Source: Neurospora tetrasperma FGSC 2508 (taxonomy: Eukaryota; Ascomycota; Sordariomycetes; Sordariales; Sordariaceae). Taken from it: a DNA stretch of 64,000 bases. The notes beneath the pieces are model-generated. The model made no database searches. It had not been told where the DNA came from and worked only from the letters and a program-made list of their open reading frames with translations. The position numbers and the translations under genes are program-made. Position 1 is the first letter of the stretch, and every line of letters begins with the position of its first letter. The stretch is from contig NW_009799099.1 of NCBI RefSeq assembly GCF_000213175.1, forward strand, positions 608,038-672,037, written 5' to 3'. Shown one piece after another: positions 24,026 to 36,100 of the stretch.

Positions 24026-25117
24026 TCACAACTTCGCCTTCGCCTCCTTCGCAGCACTAAAGTCCGGCTTCACCGCAATCCTCGGGTGATCCCCAGCCAG
24101 CTTCAACCCCGTCACGCTCTCCAGCTCATCAACCGCCTCAAACGCCTTTCCCAACCCAACCTTGATAGTCCTAAACCCAGCCTTCCTCGCCGCCTTCAGA
24201 TTCTCCCCAATATCATCCAGAAACACAAAATCCTCCGGCCTCACCCCTTCTCCCCAACCACCCCTCTTCCCCCTTTCAGAGTCAGCATTTGCCCTTGCAA
24301 ACTGGTCCACCTTTTCCAGCGCCAACTGATAGATCCTCGGATCCGGCTTCCTTAACCCCACATGCGCCGACGAAATGAAAACATCAAACAGCTGTCGCAA
24401 CGGATCGCTGAAGAAGTCCTCCTCCGCCCACTTGTGCCCCTCGGGCCAGATCACGGTGTTACTCAGCGCCGCGACGACGAAGCGTCCATCTTCCTTGAGT
24501 TTTTGGAGGGCGGGAAACATCCATGGATCCGGAGCTCTCGCGTGCTCCATCATGTCGTGGAATAGCCACTCACCGTCGATCTGGGGGATGGGCGGGATCG
24601 ATAGTAGTTCATCAGAGCCAGAAGAAGAAGAAGATGATGATGAGGAGGGGTTGTGATCCTTTTTGGCTTGTTGGTGGTGGTGGGACCGGTAGAAGGATTC
24701 CCAGAGGGATTGGCTGTGCAGGTCCCGGTTGAAGCCGGCGAAGAAGGCAGCGTCCATGGGGATGGAACCGGTTTCGAGACGGTGCCAGAACCCAGCAGGG
24801 GCGGAGCGCGAGATGGAGTGGTTGATCCAGCCTGGGGGGATGGAGTGGCGGAGTTCGTAGTTGAGGATGGCTTGGAAGGGGGAGATGACCTGGGTTTGTG
24901 TTAGTTGGTTGGTTATGTTGGTGTTGTTTAGTGACGGGTGGGTGTATATGTGTATAAAAGTGACGTGGTGATGTTGACTTACACAGACGCCGCCAATGTC
25001 AAAGAGGATGACTTTGGGCTTGGGAGACCCGGAGGACCTCTTCCCTTTGAGGACGGTTGGCGCCATGCTGTCGATGGCTTCTAGAATGTATTCAGGGGGA
25101 AACTCTTCAGGAAGCAT
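24026..25117 (-). CDS. HAD-superfamily hydrolase, similar to epoxide hydrolase N-terminal phosphatase domain
   Basis: Two exons (25117-24983 and 24889-24026) encode 332 residues. Motif I is VILFDIGGVC with nucleophile Asp40; motif II is AALSNT; motif III Lys is in LRKPDPRIYQLALEKV; motif IV is FVFLDDIGENLKAARKAGF followed by a C-terminal VTGLKL. This order and the last motif resemble the phosphatase half of EPHX2 and the HAD part of ACAD10. The usual second Asp of DxD is Gly42, as also found in some YihX-like members, so catalysis may differ. A Ser-run insert sits in the cap region. The 93-nt intron (24982-24890, GTAAGTC...CCCAG) has no stop and is a multiple of three. The gene is divergent from rpl5, 468 bp apart. 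The substrate cannot be told from sequence. Confidence 0.87.
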   Translation of the reverse strand: MLPEEFPPEYILEAIDSMAPTVLKGKRSSGSPKPKVILFDIGGVCVSQHHHVTFIHIYTHPSLNNTNITNQLTQTQVISPFQAILNYELRHSIPPGWINHSISRSAPAGFWHRLETGSIPMDAAFFAGFNRDLHSQSLWESFYRSHHHQQAKKDHNPSSSSSSSSSGSDELLSIPPIPQIDGEWLFHDMMEHARAPDPWMFPALQKLKEDGRFVVAALSNTVIWPEGHKWAEEDFFSDPLRQLFDVFISSAHVGLRKPDPRIYQLALEKVDQFARANADSERGKRGGWGEGVRPEDFVFLDDIGENLKAARKAGFRTIKVGLGKAFEAVDELESVTGLKLAGDHPRIAVKPDFSAAKEAKAKL

Positions 25118-25585
25118 CACACGATAATGTCATGGGACTTTGGGAGTATAAGGATGGTTGGATTCATCTATCAACAACATTGGATCTCCGCACATTGGCA
25201 CCAGGAAGTGATTAGTGAAGTGAATGGTACACTAGACCTCGGTTCGGGACAGTGATTGCCAGAGGTCGACGGCTACTGAAGCCCGAGACAATGCCACTGG
25301 TAGAGCCCACAATTGCCTGCCGCTTGCATGGTAGGTACTCTTGGCGCTCGTCGCCCACCGTGGCGCCACGGCAATGGAAGCATGGGTGAATTGGTCGTCG
25401 CCAACCTGAGTTGACAACCCAGCGGTCAGCCGACCAATCAGGCGCGCTCTTGCTCTTAGGGTTGTGGGGATTGTAGTGCGAAATTCCTGCCCACCAAAGT
25501 TTGTTCGCGATCTCGAAATTTCCCTTCTGACAACCCAGCCCGTCTCAAGACCGTTTGTTGAGTGCACCCAGCAAAAGTAGTCAAA
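25118..25585. promoter_or_regulatory. Shared divergent promoter of HAD hydrolase and rpl5
   Basis: 468 bp separate the two start codons. A telomere-repeat-like TTAGGGTT (25456-25463) lies 123 bp upstream of the rpl5 ATG; such teloboxes are known in fungal and plant ribosomal-protein promoters. The promoter assignment itself is inference. Confidence 0.5.
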
Positions 25586-26762
25586 ATGGTAAGTTGACGA
25601 CCTACGGCGTGCGTCGCGGTCGTTCAGCAATGAGCGACCAGCGGCTACGTTCAAATCACACACCATTCCCAGAGGGAAACTTGGGGAAAATTGAGGAGAA
25701 AGAGAGTCAACGCAAGATGCTTCGGAGAGGAGGAAATATTCTGAAGCGATAATTGCTGACTCGGGGATTTTGATTGTCAGGCCTTCCACAAGCTTGTCAA
25801 GAACAGCGCGTACTACAGGTAAGCAGGTGTCCTTTTTTGAAAATCCGAGAAAATCAATAGGAACTCGGGGTCCGCTAACACTCAATCCGCCAAACAGTCG
25901 CTTCCAGACCAAGTACAAGCGCAGAAGAGAGGGCAAGACCGACTACTATGCCCGCAAGCGCCTCATCACCCAGGCCAAGAACAAGTACAATGCTCCCAAG
26001 TACCGCCTGGTTGTCCGCTTCACCAACCGCGACATCATCCTCCAGATTGTGAGCTCCGAGATCACCGGCGACAAGGTCTTCGCCGCCGCCTACTCCCACG
26101 AGCTCAAGGCCTACGGCATTGAGCACGGTCTCACCAACTGGGCTGCTGCCTACGCCACCGGTCTCCTCCTCGCCCGCCGTGTCCTCAAGAAGCTCGGCCT
26201 CGACGAGACCTTCAAGGGTGTTGAGGAGGCTGACGGTGAGTACAAGCTCACCGAGGCCGCCGAGACTGACGATGGCGAGCGCCGCCCCTTCAAGGCCTTC
26301 CTTGATGTCGGTCTTGCCCGCACCTCTACCGGTGCCCGTGTCTTCGGTGCCATGAAGGGTGCCTCCGACGGCGGTATCTTCATCCCCCACTCCGAGAACC
26401 GTTTCCCCGGTTTCGACATGGAGTCCGAGGAGCTCGATGCCGAGACCCTCAAGAAGTACATCTTCGGCGGTCACGTCGCTGAGTACATGGAGACCCTCGC
26501 CGACGACGATGAGGAGCGCTACAAGTCCCAGTTCAACCGCTACATTGAGGACGACCTTGAGGCTGATGGCCTTGAGGACCTCTACGCTGAGGCCCACGCC
26601 GCCATCCGCGAGGACCCCTTCAAGAAGGCCGAGTCCGAGGCTCCCCAGAAGACCAAGGAGGAGTGGAAGGCCGAGTCCCTCAAGTACAAGAAGTCCAAGC
26701 TCACCCGCGAGCAGCGCGCTGCTGGTGTCCAGGAGCGCATTGCCGCTCTCCGCTCGGAGTAA
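25586..26762 (+). CDS. rpl5: 60S ribosomal protein L5 (uL18)
   Basis: uL18 binds 5S rRNA and, with uL5, forms the 5S RNP of the large ribosomal subunit. Three exons: 25586-25588, which is only the ATG, 25781-25818, and 25898-26762. Spliced, they give [22 protein letters not shown] and a 301-residue protein, the normal size. [20 protein letters not shown] and [16 protein letters not shown] are near-invariant eukaryotic L5 sequence, followed by [16 protein letters not shown] and a basic C-terminus. Intron 1 (192 nt) directly follows the start codon; intron 2 (79 nt) splits Ser14. Codon use is highly biased to C-ending codons, as expected for a highly expressed gene. I saw no snoRNA C/D motifs in the introns. 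Confidence 0.97.
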
Positions 26763-29700
26763 ATTGGAAGTTGTTATGGACTTTGCTAGGGGTTGAACAA
26801 CCTTTTGGGAGGAAACAGGTTCTGTTCATTCGATGCGCATGGGTGCGAAATCATCTGGGTCATGGGGATGACATGGTCTCTCAAAAGGGTTCATTTAAAA
26901 GCCAATCAACTTTCTTCTGTCTTGAGCAAAAAGCATTACCCGGCGTTTCGTTCATGTGATACCTCAATCGTAATCTGATCTTCCTTTTTCATATGAGACT
27001 CGACGCTGTCCATCTTTTCTTGTGATTGATTACCTTTCCAAAATCGCCAAAACCGGTGCAGAGCGGCGGCAAATTCTCGTGAAACACGATTCATGTAAGC
27101 CATCCATCCTCTCTCACTTCCACCGCCAAGCAATGTCATTTGCTTGGGGATGAAGATCAACTTTACGAATCTCACGAGTCATTGACCCCTCACGGTTCAT
27201 GGTAGGCTGCTACTGTGTACTACATGTATACTATAATTCGATACAGGTTTCGTCGTCTGTTAGTCCGAGACCTTCTAGCCAACTTGTCCCGGCGTTTTAA
27301 CAAACAATTCAAGTTGATGAGTGTTCTTATCGATGACGGGATTAAGATGAGTAGAGGTTTAAGTCTGTCTAATTGGACAAACTGGACAAACTCTGTTTTT
27401 GCCTCCCCCTTCCCTCCCCATTTGTAACTTTTTCATATTTTTCAAGTTCCATTGATCGCGGCATTCAAGATGGATGGATGGGGTTTGGTTTGGTTTGGCA
27501 TGTGTCTTACTACTCGGAGGGGGTAGGTACTACAAACCGGTATCGTTCAAAACACACAAAACACAACCCGCGAAATACCGAGACGAGACAGATGCGGGGG
27601 ATCAGCGGCTAGCTAGCTTGTATTCTACTAGGTTTCAGAACTCGAACTTTTTTTTTTTTTTTTCTCATGGTGAAAAAGCATGCCGGCCCAAACACATACA
27701 ATGCCGGATAATGCCGGCTTTCATGATGGGGATGGAGATGGGGATGGATGGATGGAAATGACAGGACTGTGACACTGACTTGATGCGAGTGGGACTTGGA
27801 AGGTTGAGACTTTGATGGTGTGATAGCTCGAACAGGAGGGTAGGTAGACATACACTACAGACAGATGGGCAGACAAAGGTAAAGGTAATCTCAGCGACGA
27901 CGGGGAATTCCCTGCCTTCTTTACCTTTCCGTGCCTGTTGGTGAAATGGTGAGAGGTGTGGTGAAGGTGTGTAGTATGGTGAAGGTGACCGACCAGTGAT
28001 GTGACAAAGGTGAACGATCACCTTGCGGGTTGTCTGTTACTGGGTGAACCTTGAAACTTTAAAACGGTCAGCTGGTCATGTGGTGTGGTTGAGGTTGTGG
28101 TTGCCCGTGGTGTAGTGTATGATCTTGATCTCGGAATTGAAGACCAGGTAAGTAAGTAAGGGCGTTGATCAACCATGCACACATGCTTCTTTCATGCTTC
28201 TTCTTTACACCTTTAACCCTGCTTTATTGATGCCTGCGTTAAAAGAGGTATTTACCTACCTAAACTTCAATTAACATGAAGAGATCATATGGTGTTCTCA
28301 CCTGGATTTGGAGATAGACGAGCAATGTGAAAGCATGAGGGAACAACGGTAGAAGGTTACAGTACAGGGAAAAAAAAGGGTACAGTTCGACTGCATCAAC
28401 AAAGTCCAGTTATGTTTTCATTTCCCAAAGATCTCATGAAAATCAGAGCTAGGCTCAGCTGGATGGATGGCTGCCCGCCGCTGCCTGAAATGATGAGATG
28501 AGATGAGACAGTCACTACACTACACTACACTAATCACTAGACAACAATAGTGTTGAAGATCTGATCTGATGACAACTGATGATGGTTTATATTCAGTTGA
28601 GTAGTAGCGTCTTCACATCATCAGGAATATTCCAGAGTTCTGGCTGATAAATCATCTTCTATCTGTCTGTCTCTCGGTCAAGCGCTTACACTTGGTAGTT
28701 GAGAAGCCAGAAACTAGCTAGGTAGTTAGTTTGCTGGGCAGCGTTTGCGAAAATCTCCCCAATTGTAAAGGGCCGGAGTTAATTATAATGAATGTCTCCA
28801 AACGGCGTCGTCTATCGGAGTATACAACGAACTTGATAAGTGTGTACATATGTGCCCTGTGCTGGCTTGGCTGCGGGGGATGGATTTCATAAAGGTTCAA
28901 TGTTTCGTGCCTGTCTATAGTGTGTAATATGGATGGAAGTGAGTCTGCTCAATTCGAGATTTGAGAACTCATGCGATGGTACTACAATGTAGCGTAGCGT
29001 AGCGTTAACGATGCGTCATGAGGTCATACATACACTACTGCCGACAGATTGATTTTAGAGAGAAATCATCAGTAAACGTTGTGAATGCTAGACTTTAGTG
29101 GCGGGACGAAGCGCATCTCGGTACGGTCCCCAAGTCCTAGCGGTATAGCCAAGAAGAAGTTGAGATTTGATATTTTGCCCCCCCTATCGGACATGTGTCT
29201 CCGATGTGTGCTCGAATTGTTCGAGGAAAAGACAATGACGAACTATACTAGTGTAGTGTAGACCAGATGTCTGAAGTATGTCTGGCTTCCAGAGAATGTA
29301 GGGCCGGGTCTAGGCCTCGAAGATTGCCATGTCGCCATTGACGGGTACACTAGTTGGGAACGAGGGAGAAAGTCGTTGTTGTTGCTGCTGTTGGATATTC
29401 ACGTGGTTCATGCTTGCGATTTCGGAGTGTTGGTGGGTTTACAAAATTCCAGCTATTTGCTCTTGTCCTTGGCATCGATCTTTTTAGGCGTGTCTGGACC
29501 TTGATAAGTTGCCCCTGAGATGCCTGTTAAACTCCCCGAGGGTATTGCAGCATCTGGGAAAGTGGGAGAGGTGTTTGCCAATTCAGGAACCACCACGATG
29601 AAGAAACCATTGACGAGAAGTATTGTACAGACGAGCACATCATGTCAGAGATTTGATGAAGTCACTGGTCATCTTACCAGGGGGAAACTTGTGCTTTCGT

Positions 29701-32700
29701 AGGAGAAGGTGACGGGCTGTCGTCGTTCATCTTATTTTTTATTTTATTTTTGGTTTTGGTGATGTCGCAGAGATTGGGCCGAGCCGGAGGTTTCGCCCGT
29801 CAACATCTCAATTCCCCCAGGGTATAAGAAGATAAGAGAAGGACCCCTAAAAATCTGTTCCCTACACTACAATGTAGATGGGATCTTGTGGGATGCCGGG
29901 CCGGGAGAGCCAGGAGACAAGCAAGTGCTTGGAGAAGTTGTGATGAACCCGTCATGCTCCCACTCGCTCCCATCCATTGTTCTCCCTAAAATTACTGGCA
30001 TGGTGGTGGTGGTGTATGGCACTGTAGCACTGTAGACAAATGTCGACATCAGAGCTCGCGTGATAGGGCAAGACAAGGACATGGCATCGGTTCAGTTCGG
30101 TTCGGTTACAGAAACACAGCGAAGGATTTCGGTCTCACGAGATGGATGGACACGATTGAGATGTGGCAGTTTCCACAAAAAGGAAGAAACAGAACTCCGT
30201 ACTCGGCAAGACGTTCCTTGGCTCATCTTTGGTGTCCTTTCTCTCGGTGCAGTGCTGGTGCACAACTTTTTATGCAGTGTAATCTAAACTGATTGGTCCT
30301 GGAGATGGGTGGTGCCGTGGTGCTACCCGAAGTTATGGTTTTTGGGGTGATGGAAAAAGCCAACGAACTGGAGAAAGAAGTGAGTGGTTGATCTCTCTCT
30401 GCGTCTCCATGCGCCCATTCCCATCTTGGAGGCGTCTCCGATGATAGGGGCGAGGGCTCGCGAAGGGTGGTCCGTGAGACGGCTCCGGTGGAAAAGTGTA
30501 TTTCGAATCAATGACGGGCAGAGGAAGAGAAGTGAGTTGATGCCAAGACCAAAGCAAATTCAATGGTTGCAGTGGCCGCCTTGTAAACTGGTCGGTCGGC
30601 CAAGCACGTTGGCGGTTCCATGCCCGACGTCAACCCGCGAGAAAAGTATCAGTCGCAATCAGCGAGAGCGAAAACGAGGAAAGCGAAAAGTCGCGATGAT
30701 GCTGGAACTTGGATCAATACTATGGATTTTGCCATGTACAATCAGCGACACTTGTTGCCGTCTGTCTGGCTGTTGTCGTGTCTAGCGGTTCTCCGTTGCT
30801 CCATCATTTTAATCTTTTTGATATCCATTTCAAGGGTTTGAGGTATCCAATTTGTGACGCTGGCGGCGCCGGTGCGGCTGCTGATCAAGTCGCCGACGGG
30901 GCGCAGGGACTGCATAGCGGACCTCGCACAACCTACACTAACTTGAAGATGGACCGCGGCGACACACTCTGCTGACGTGTGACATGCACTATGTACACTA
31001 TAAACACTCGCTCTCTTTACTTTTTCAATTCTGCAGCGGTGTGTGTGTGTGCTCTTTGTGGGGGAGGTATGCATGTGCTGAACTTGTGTCAAAAGTTCTT
31101 TGGGCTTTCTAGCGGGGGATGGCTGGATATATCGAGAAACCTACACAGGCACAGATCAACCTGACTGGAAGGAAGTGATAAGGACTAGAAATTGGGTGGG
31201 AGAGTGCCAACCCGTCGGCATCCGGACACTGACACCTCCAATGCGAGAATTATTGAACAGGACTGCAAGGCTTTATCCACCGGCAAACGGCTTGGCAAGC
31301 GACATTTCAGTGGCCGCCAGCATTGCGCCAGCCCCAGGCATATCCGAGCCAGTCTCCATCGCGGCTTTTCAAGAGTCCATATGAGATCAATGTTCATGTC
31401 GGTCGTGGTGGGGATTTTGGTTCGGAAGGTGGCGCCTCTGGTGACTTGGAGGAGGAGGTTCTTTTGTGATGCGCCGCTTTCCCCTTTTTCTCGGTCCTTC
31501 ATGCAAGCATTTGTTAGCTGTCAACCGCCATTCGCTGGCAGCATTTCCTCTTTGCGGATGTTGCGCGCTTTTACAAGGGTTTGGGGCGTGTGCTTATGTA
31601 TGCATGTATGTAATATGGTAAATGTTTTCTCAACGGGATGTGGGATTTCCTGACCACGGATGTATACAGTACCACGGCTTGGCTGATCCGAGAACAGACG
31701 GTGACCACGCTTTCGCCATCGATTTCATTGTTCGGTTTCTCGATTGTACTTGTGCTCGTCCAGATGATGGTCGTCGCATACAACACTTGGCGGGAGACGA
31801 CAGTAACACTGCTTCTTGCATCTGATGTGATCAGTGCATTCTTTGGTGTTACTGTAGGCTCTCATGTGCAGACAGACACCAACCTGACCTACTGTGGTTC
31901 TCCCCCATTCCATCCCCCCGTTGGCCAGTGAGGGGCCGTGCTGAAAGCCAAAAGCCAGGAACTACACTATCTGATGGACAGCTTACCGAGTTCCGAATAC
32001 TTACATCATGGTTGAAAAGCCATGTTCTGTAACATTGCCCCGTAGCCCCATCTGAAGCTTCAAAAACGGTCTCCGCATCGAACGACGACTTGGTCCGTGG
32101 GCAATGCCGGGGTGGGCCAGTGGGCATCGCGGCACTACTGCCCGTGTAGAGGTACCTACGGGCTCCATGTACACTACCTACGGCTGGACGTGTGGAGAGA
32201 CACTGCTGCTGCTGCTGTGGGCACTGGGCAGGGTGCTTTGTAAGGTCCCGGCGAAACCTTGTCTTCTTTTTAGTTGATGGGGAATTGCTACCCTGAGAAA
32301 GGTCCTCATGTCCATCTCTCTGCCGTGCCGTCTCGGGCTGTTCCTCTCCAAGAGAGACTCCATGCCAGTAGTTCCAGGCAGTTTCCATCCGATCTGTGCC
32401 GACACCATGGCTTCTTTCTTTCCATTGTTCTCTCTCCTTCTTCTTCTTCTTCGTGGAATAGCTTCCTCCTCCTCTATTAGAAAAGCGAGAGCTTGACCAT
32501 CGCCTCAGCGGCACAACTCAAGTCAACAAAGTCACAAGCATAGGTACAGTTAGGTACACTGCTTGCCTCTACATCATATACTGTGCCTCGAGTGTGCCAA
32601 GGTACATCGGGCCCAGACATCCACATCCACACGGCATACAACCTGAACCACCACACGCAGGCGGCGGGCCTACCTAACCCGGACCAACCTAAAGATCGAC

Positions 32701-33181
32701 CACCGCCCACCACTCACCACTCACTGGACCAGCCCGTTATACCCGTGCAGCAGCTGAACGAGCGGGCAAAAAAAACCATCGACGGATCAGTGATCAGCCC
32801 AAGCGAGACGAGACAAGACGAGACAAGCGCCATTGCGAAGAAGAAGAAAAAAAAAAAAAAAAAAGAGGACAAGGACCCTCCCGTTCGGAGACACACCCAC
32901 CCCACGTTTACTGTGTACGACGCTACGTTAGTACCGCAGCAACGGGAATCAAGCCTCGAGACCATCCTCGACCAAGCACCAAGGCTTCCAAGACACGGCC
33001 TGACCACGCCGCTTCCCTGTTACAGGTCCCAAGGCCTTCCTTCTTTCTTCTACATTTATCTTTCTCGGGGCGAGTCCCCAAACCACCTGTTTCTCCAATA
33101 TCTCAAGTTGACCTTGGCCCTTTATTTTTTTTTTCTCTATACTTTTGTCTACCTAATTCCATTTCACACTTCGCCCACGAC
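26763..33181. other. 6.4 kb region without a supported gene
   Basis: Between rpl5 and the Mhp1-like gene I find no coding exon series, tRNA, rRNA or transposon. It contains simple repeats (GGAT/TGGTT runs near 27470, GGGGAT runs near 27725, T(n) near 27650, ACTAC repeats near 28520, GTAGC repeats near 28990) and many short frames. A minus-strand frame at 29453-29638 encodes a hydrophobic stretch but starts at GTG just after a stop. A 221-codon minus frame at 31849-32514 is Lys/Ser/Gln-rich and unsupported. The last kilobase is presumably promoter and leader of the downstream gene. Noncoding transcripts or far-upstream regulatory DNA are possible. Confidence 0.45.
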
Positions 33182-36100
33182 ATGTCGACGGTCGGCCCCG
33201 AGCCCTTCCCCAAGATGGAGCACATCCACGGTGTAGACGTCAGTTGGATGACACACGGGAATCCCAAAGGTTTGCTCTTCTATATTTTATTCACGTATAT
33301 TATATAACTTGAACGACACGGTTGGGTTCCATGCCCCGGCCCACGCGGAAACACCAACCAACAAGCATCGTCACATCCTCCTGCTTACAACAACTCGGGC
33401 CCTTTGTCGCGAACCTTGGTAACAAGCCGTAACTGACACAAACTTCCCGTCTACCAGACAAGATCGGCAGGAGAGCTTCTCTCGTCAAGACATTATCCCA
33501 AAATACGCTCGACATTCCCTACTCTGCTTCTCCCGGCACTGCGACTCCAGAATTTGCCCCAGCGTCGGCGCCAGCAGCAACCAATGGCTTCAGGACAGAC
33601 ATGCTCAATGCGCCATCGAGCACCCAAAACATGACATCCTCCACCACAACAACATCCACCACAATCGCGAAACCGATCCCAATAGGAGGACTATCGCCCG
33701 CCGCACCGGGATTCACGAGAACTGGGTCGGACGAAGGAAGGACGCCGCCAATCGGCGTTTCCCCACAGAGAAGGAATTCGTGGTTCTCCAACATCGCATC
33801 CAAGCTCTCGTCCGCAAACGGCGCCGCGCAAAGTCCGCCTTCACCAAATCCTGCATCTCCCAAGAACGCCGAATTCTCCGTGCCCAAGGTCAATCCTGCT
33901 AAGAACGCTGTCCTTCAGCACGCGACAAAACACGAAGGCGACGGTCCCTACATCCCAGCCCCGCCTGGTCGCGCTCAAGGTGGCGTCTTCCATATTTTCC
34001 GAAGGTTATCGTCGTCGAACGGAACACTGAGCACCAACGGAATGAAGGGGCATAATCACGGCCTGGTGGAGCGAAGAATTTTGAATGTCGATCAGAACAG
34101 GGAACGATGTGACATTGACGGTCTAAACCAGGCTAAACTTCGGAGAGTTGCCTTCTGCGTCGACGTCGAGATTGCGCCCATGCCACGATACGGAGACGAC
34201 GCAGCGAAAAAGTCAAATGCAAAGCCCCAGGTGGTAACCACTCATGTAGCGCCAGATGGCACCATCATGGTCACCAACAGGAAAGAGGAGAGCAGCAGGG
34301 AAGCAGAGGCAGCAGCAGCAGCCAAGGCCGCTGCCGAAACAAAGAAAAAGGAAAAGAAGAAGAAGAGCGAAGAAGAGAGGAAGGCTAGGAAAGAGAAGAA
34401 GAGGAAGCTTGCCGAGGCGAACGGTACCATTCCGATGGAAATCCACGTCGATAGCGATTCCTCCGATGACGGTGGTAGCACCGCGCCGCCGCAGCCGCAG
34501 CTGCAGCCGCAGCAGCAGCAGCAGTCCGAGTCCTCCAGTCGCCGGACGCAATCGATGCCGACTACGAACCCCGTCAGAATATACCGCCGCTGTTGTCAAC
34601 TACGCGAGACGCCAATCCTCAAGAGGATTACCGAGCAGCTCATGGACCCCGCAAACATGGCACCCGAGAAGGGAGTGGTGGAAAAGCTGGACCTCAGTGG
34701 ATATTGGCTGCAGCTACCCGATCTGGTAACACTCGGCGATTATCTGGCCGTAGTCCCGATCAAGGAGGTGATTTTGGACAATTGTGGTTTGAGCGATGAG
34801 GGCCTCCGTGTTATTCTCGCCGGTCTGTTGGCTGCCAGGAAGAACCCGTTCAAGCGACGAAAGCAGCAGACCGGACCGGATGGGCTAACACCACAGGGCG
34901 GCGTTGTCGAGAGACTCATTCTGAAAAATAACAAGATCGGGGCCGAGGGCTGGAAGCATATCTGCCTATTCGTTTACCTATGTCACACCCTCAAGGTTCT
35001 GGATCTCTCTCAGGTTCCTTTTCCCCAGCCGCCGCCTAGCAGCCCGACCGCTCGCACAGCGAGCGATGCGAAGAAGAATATGGATCTTTGCCAACTGTTT
35101 TCAAAATCGCTCGGAGAACGCCTTGGGGGGTCAACGCTTACTCTCTTGAGCTTGGGTGAAACTGGAATTACCACAGAGCAGCTTGGGTTGGTCGTGGACG
35201 GAGTCCTCAAGTGCGGCATCAGGAAGATTGTTCTTGCAAACAACGACATCACAGATCAGGGCCTGGCGCATGTCAAGAGGTTTTTGGCGACGCCGACTTG
35301 CGATGGTCTCGATTTGGGCGGCAATGACCTGCGGGATCATATTGACAAGCTTACGGAGGCGTTGGACCAGGAAAACTGTCCATTGTCGGCACTCAGCTTG
35401 GCTGACTGTAACTTGACACCGGCAGCTCTGTCCCAGCTGTTGCCGACGCTGGTCAAGTTACCCCAGCTACGATATATCGATCTGTCCCACAACCACGCGC
35501 TCTTCAACGCCGAGGTCAGTGCGGTTGCGGTATTGCGCAAGTATCTGCCCGCGATGCCGTCCTTGAAGAGGATACACCTCGTTGACTGCGCTCTTACCCC
35601 TGAGCAAGTCATCGCCCTTGCCGAGATTCTGCCAGAGATTCCTGGCCTTGCACATGTCAGCTTCTTGGAGAACCCACAAATCGTGGAACTGACGGATGCA
35701 AACACGGATGAGGCGAAGGAGTCCGCCTTTGCGCTGTTCGCGTCGTTACTCTCTGCCGCGAGGGTTTCACGAAGCCTCGTCGCCGTGGATATCGAGGTTC
35801 CTAATGAGCAGTCGAGCGATCTTGTCAAGGCCATGGCTAAGCAGGTCGTTGCCTACTGCCTTCGCAACATGGGTGAACACATGTCGACTGTTGGCGATTT
35901 TGCCTCTATGGCTGGCGGCCTGCCAGACTTCCCGGCTGAGCCTGAATACCCCGATGTGCTTCAGCGCTTGGTTGGTGCTGATGTCACTCAGCCCTATGAT
36001 CCAGAGGATGATCTGGATATTGCGCCGGATGAGGACTACGTTATTGGTGGCACTGGTGTCGTCAAGGCCTTGGCATGCTGCTTGGATAACTGCGACGAAG

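Noticed and set aside
29453-29638. Small hydrophobic protein on the minus strand in the large gap
   Set aside because: It begins at GTG a few bases after an in-frame stop, and no acceptor or upstream exon puts an ATG in frame. A nearby ATG frame (near 29720) ends after 18 codons.
31849-32514. 221-codon minus-strand frame
   Set aside because: Lys, Ser, Gln low complexity, no domain, overlapped by plus-strand frames of similar quality.
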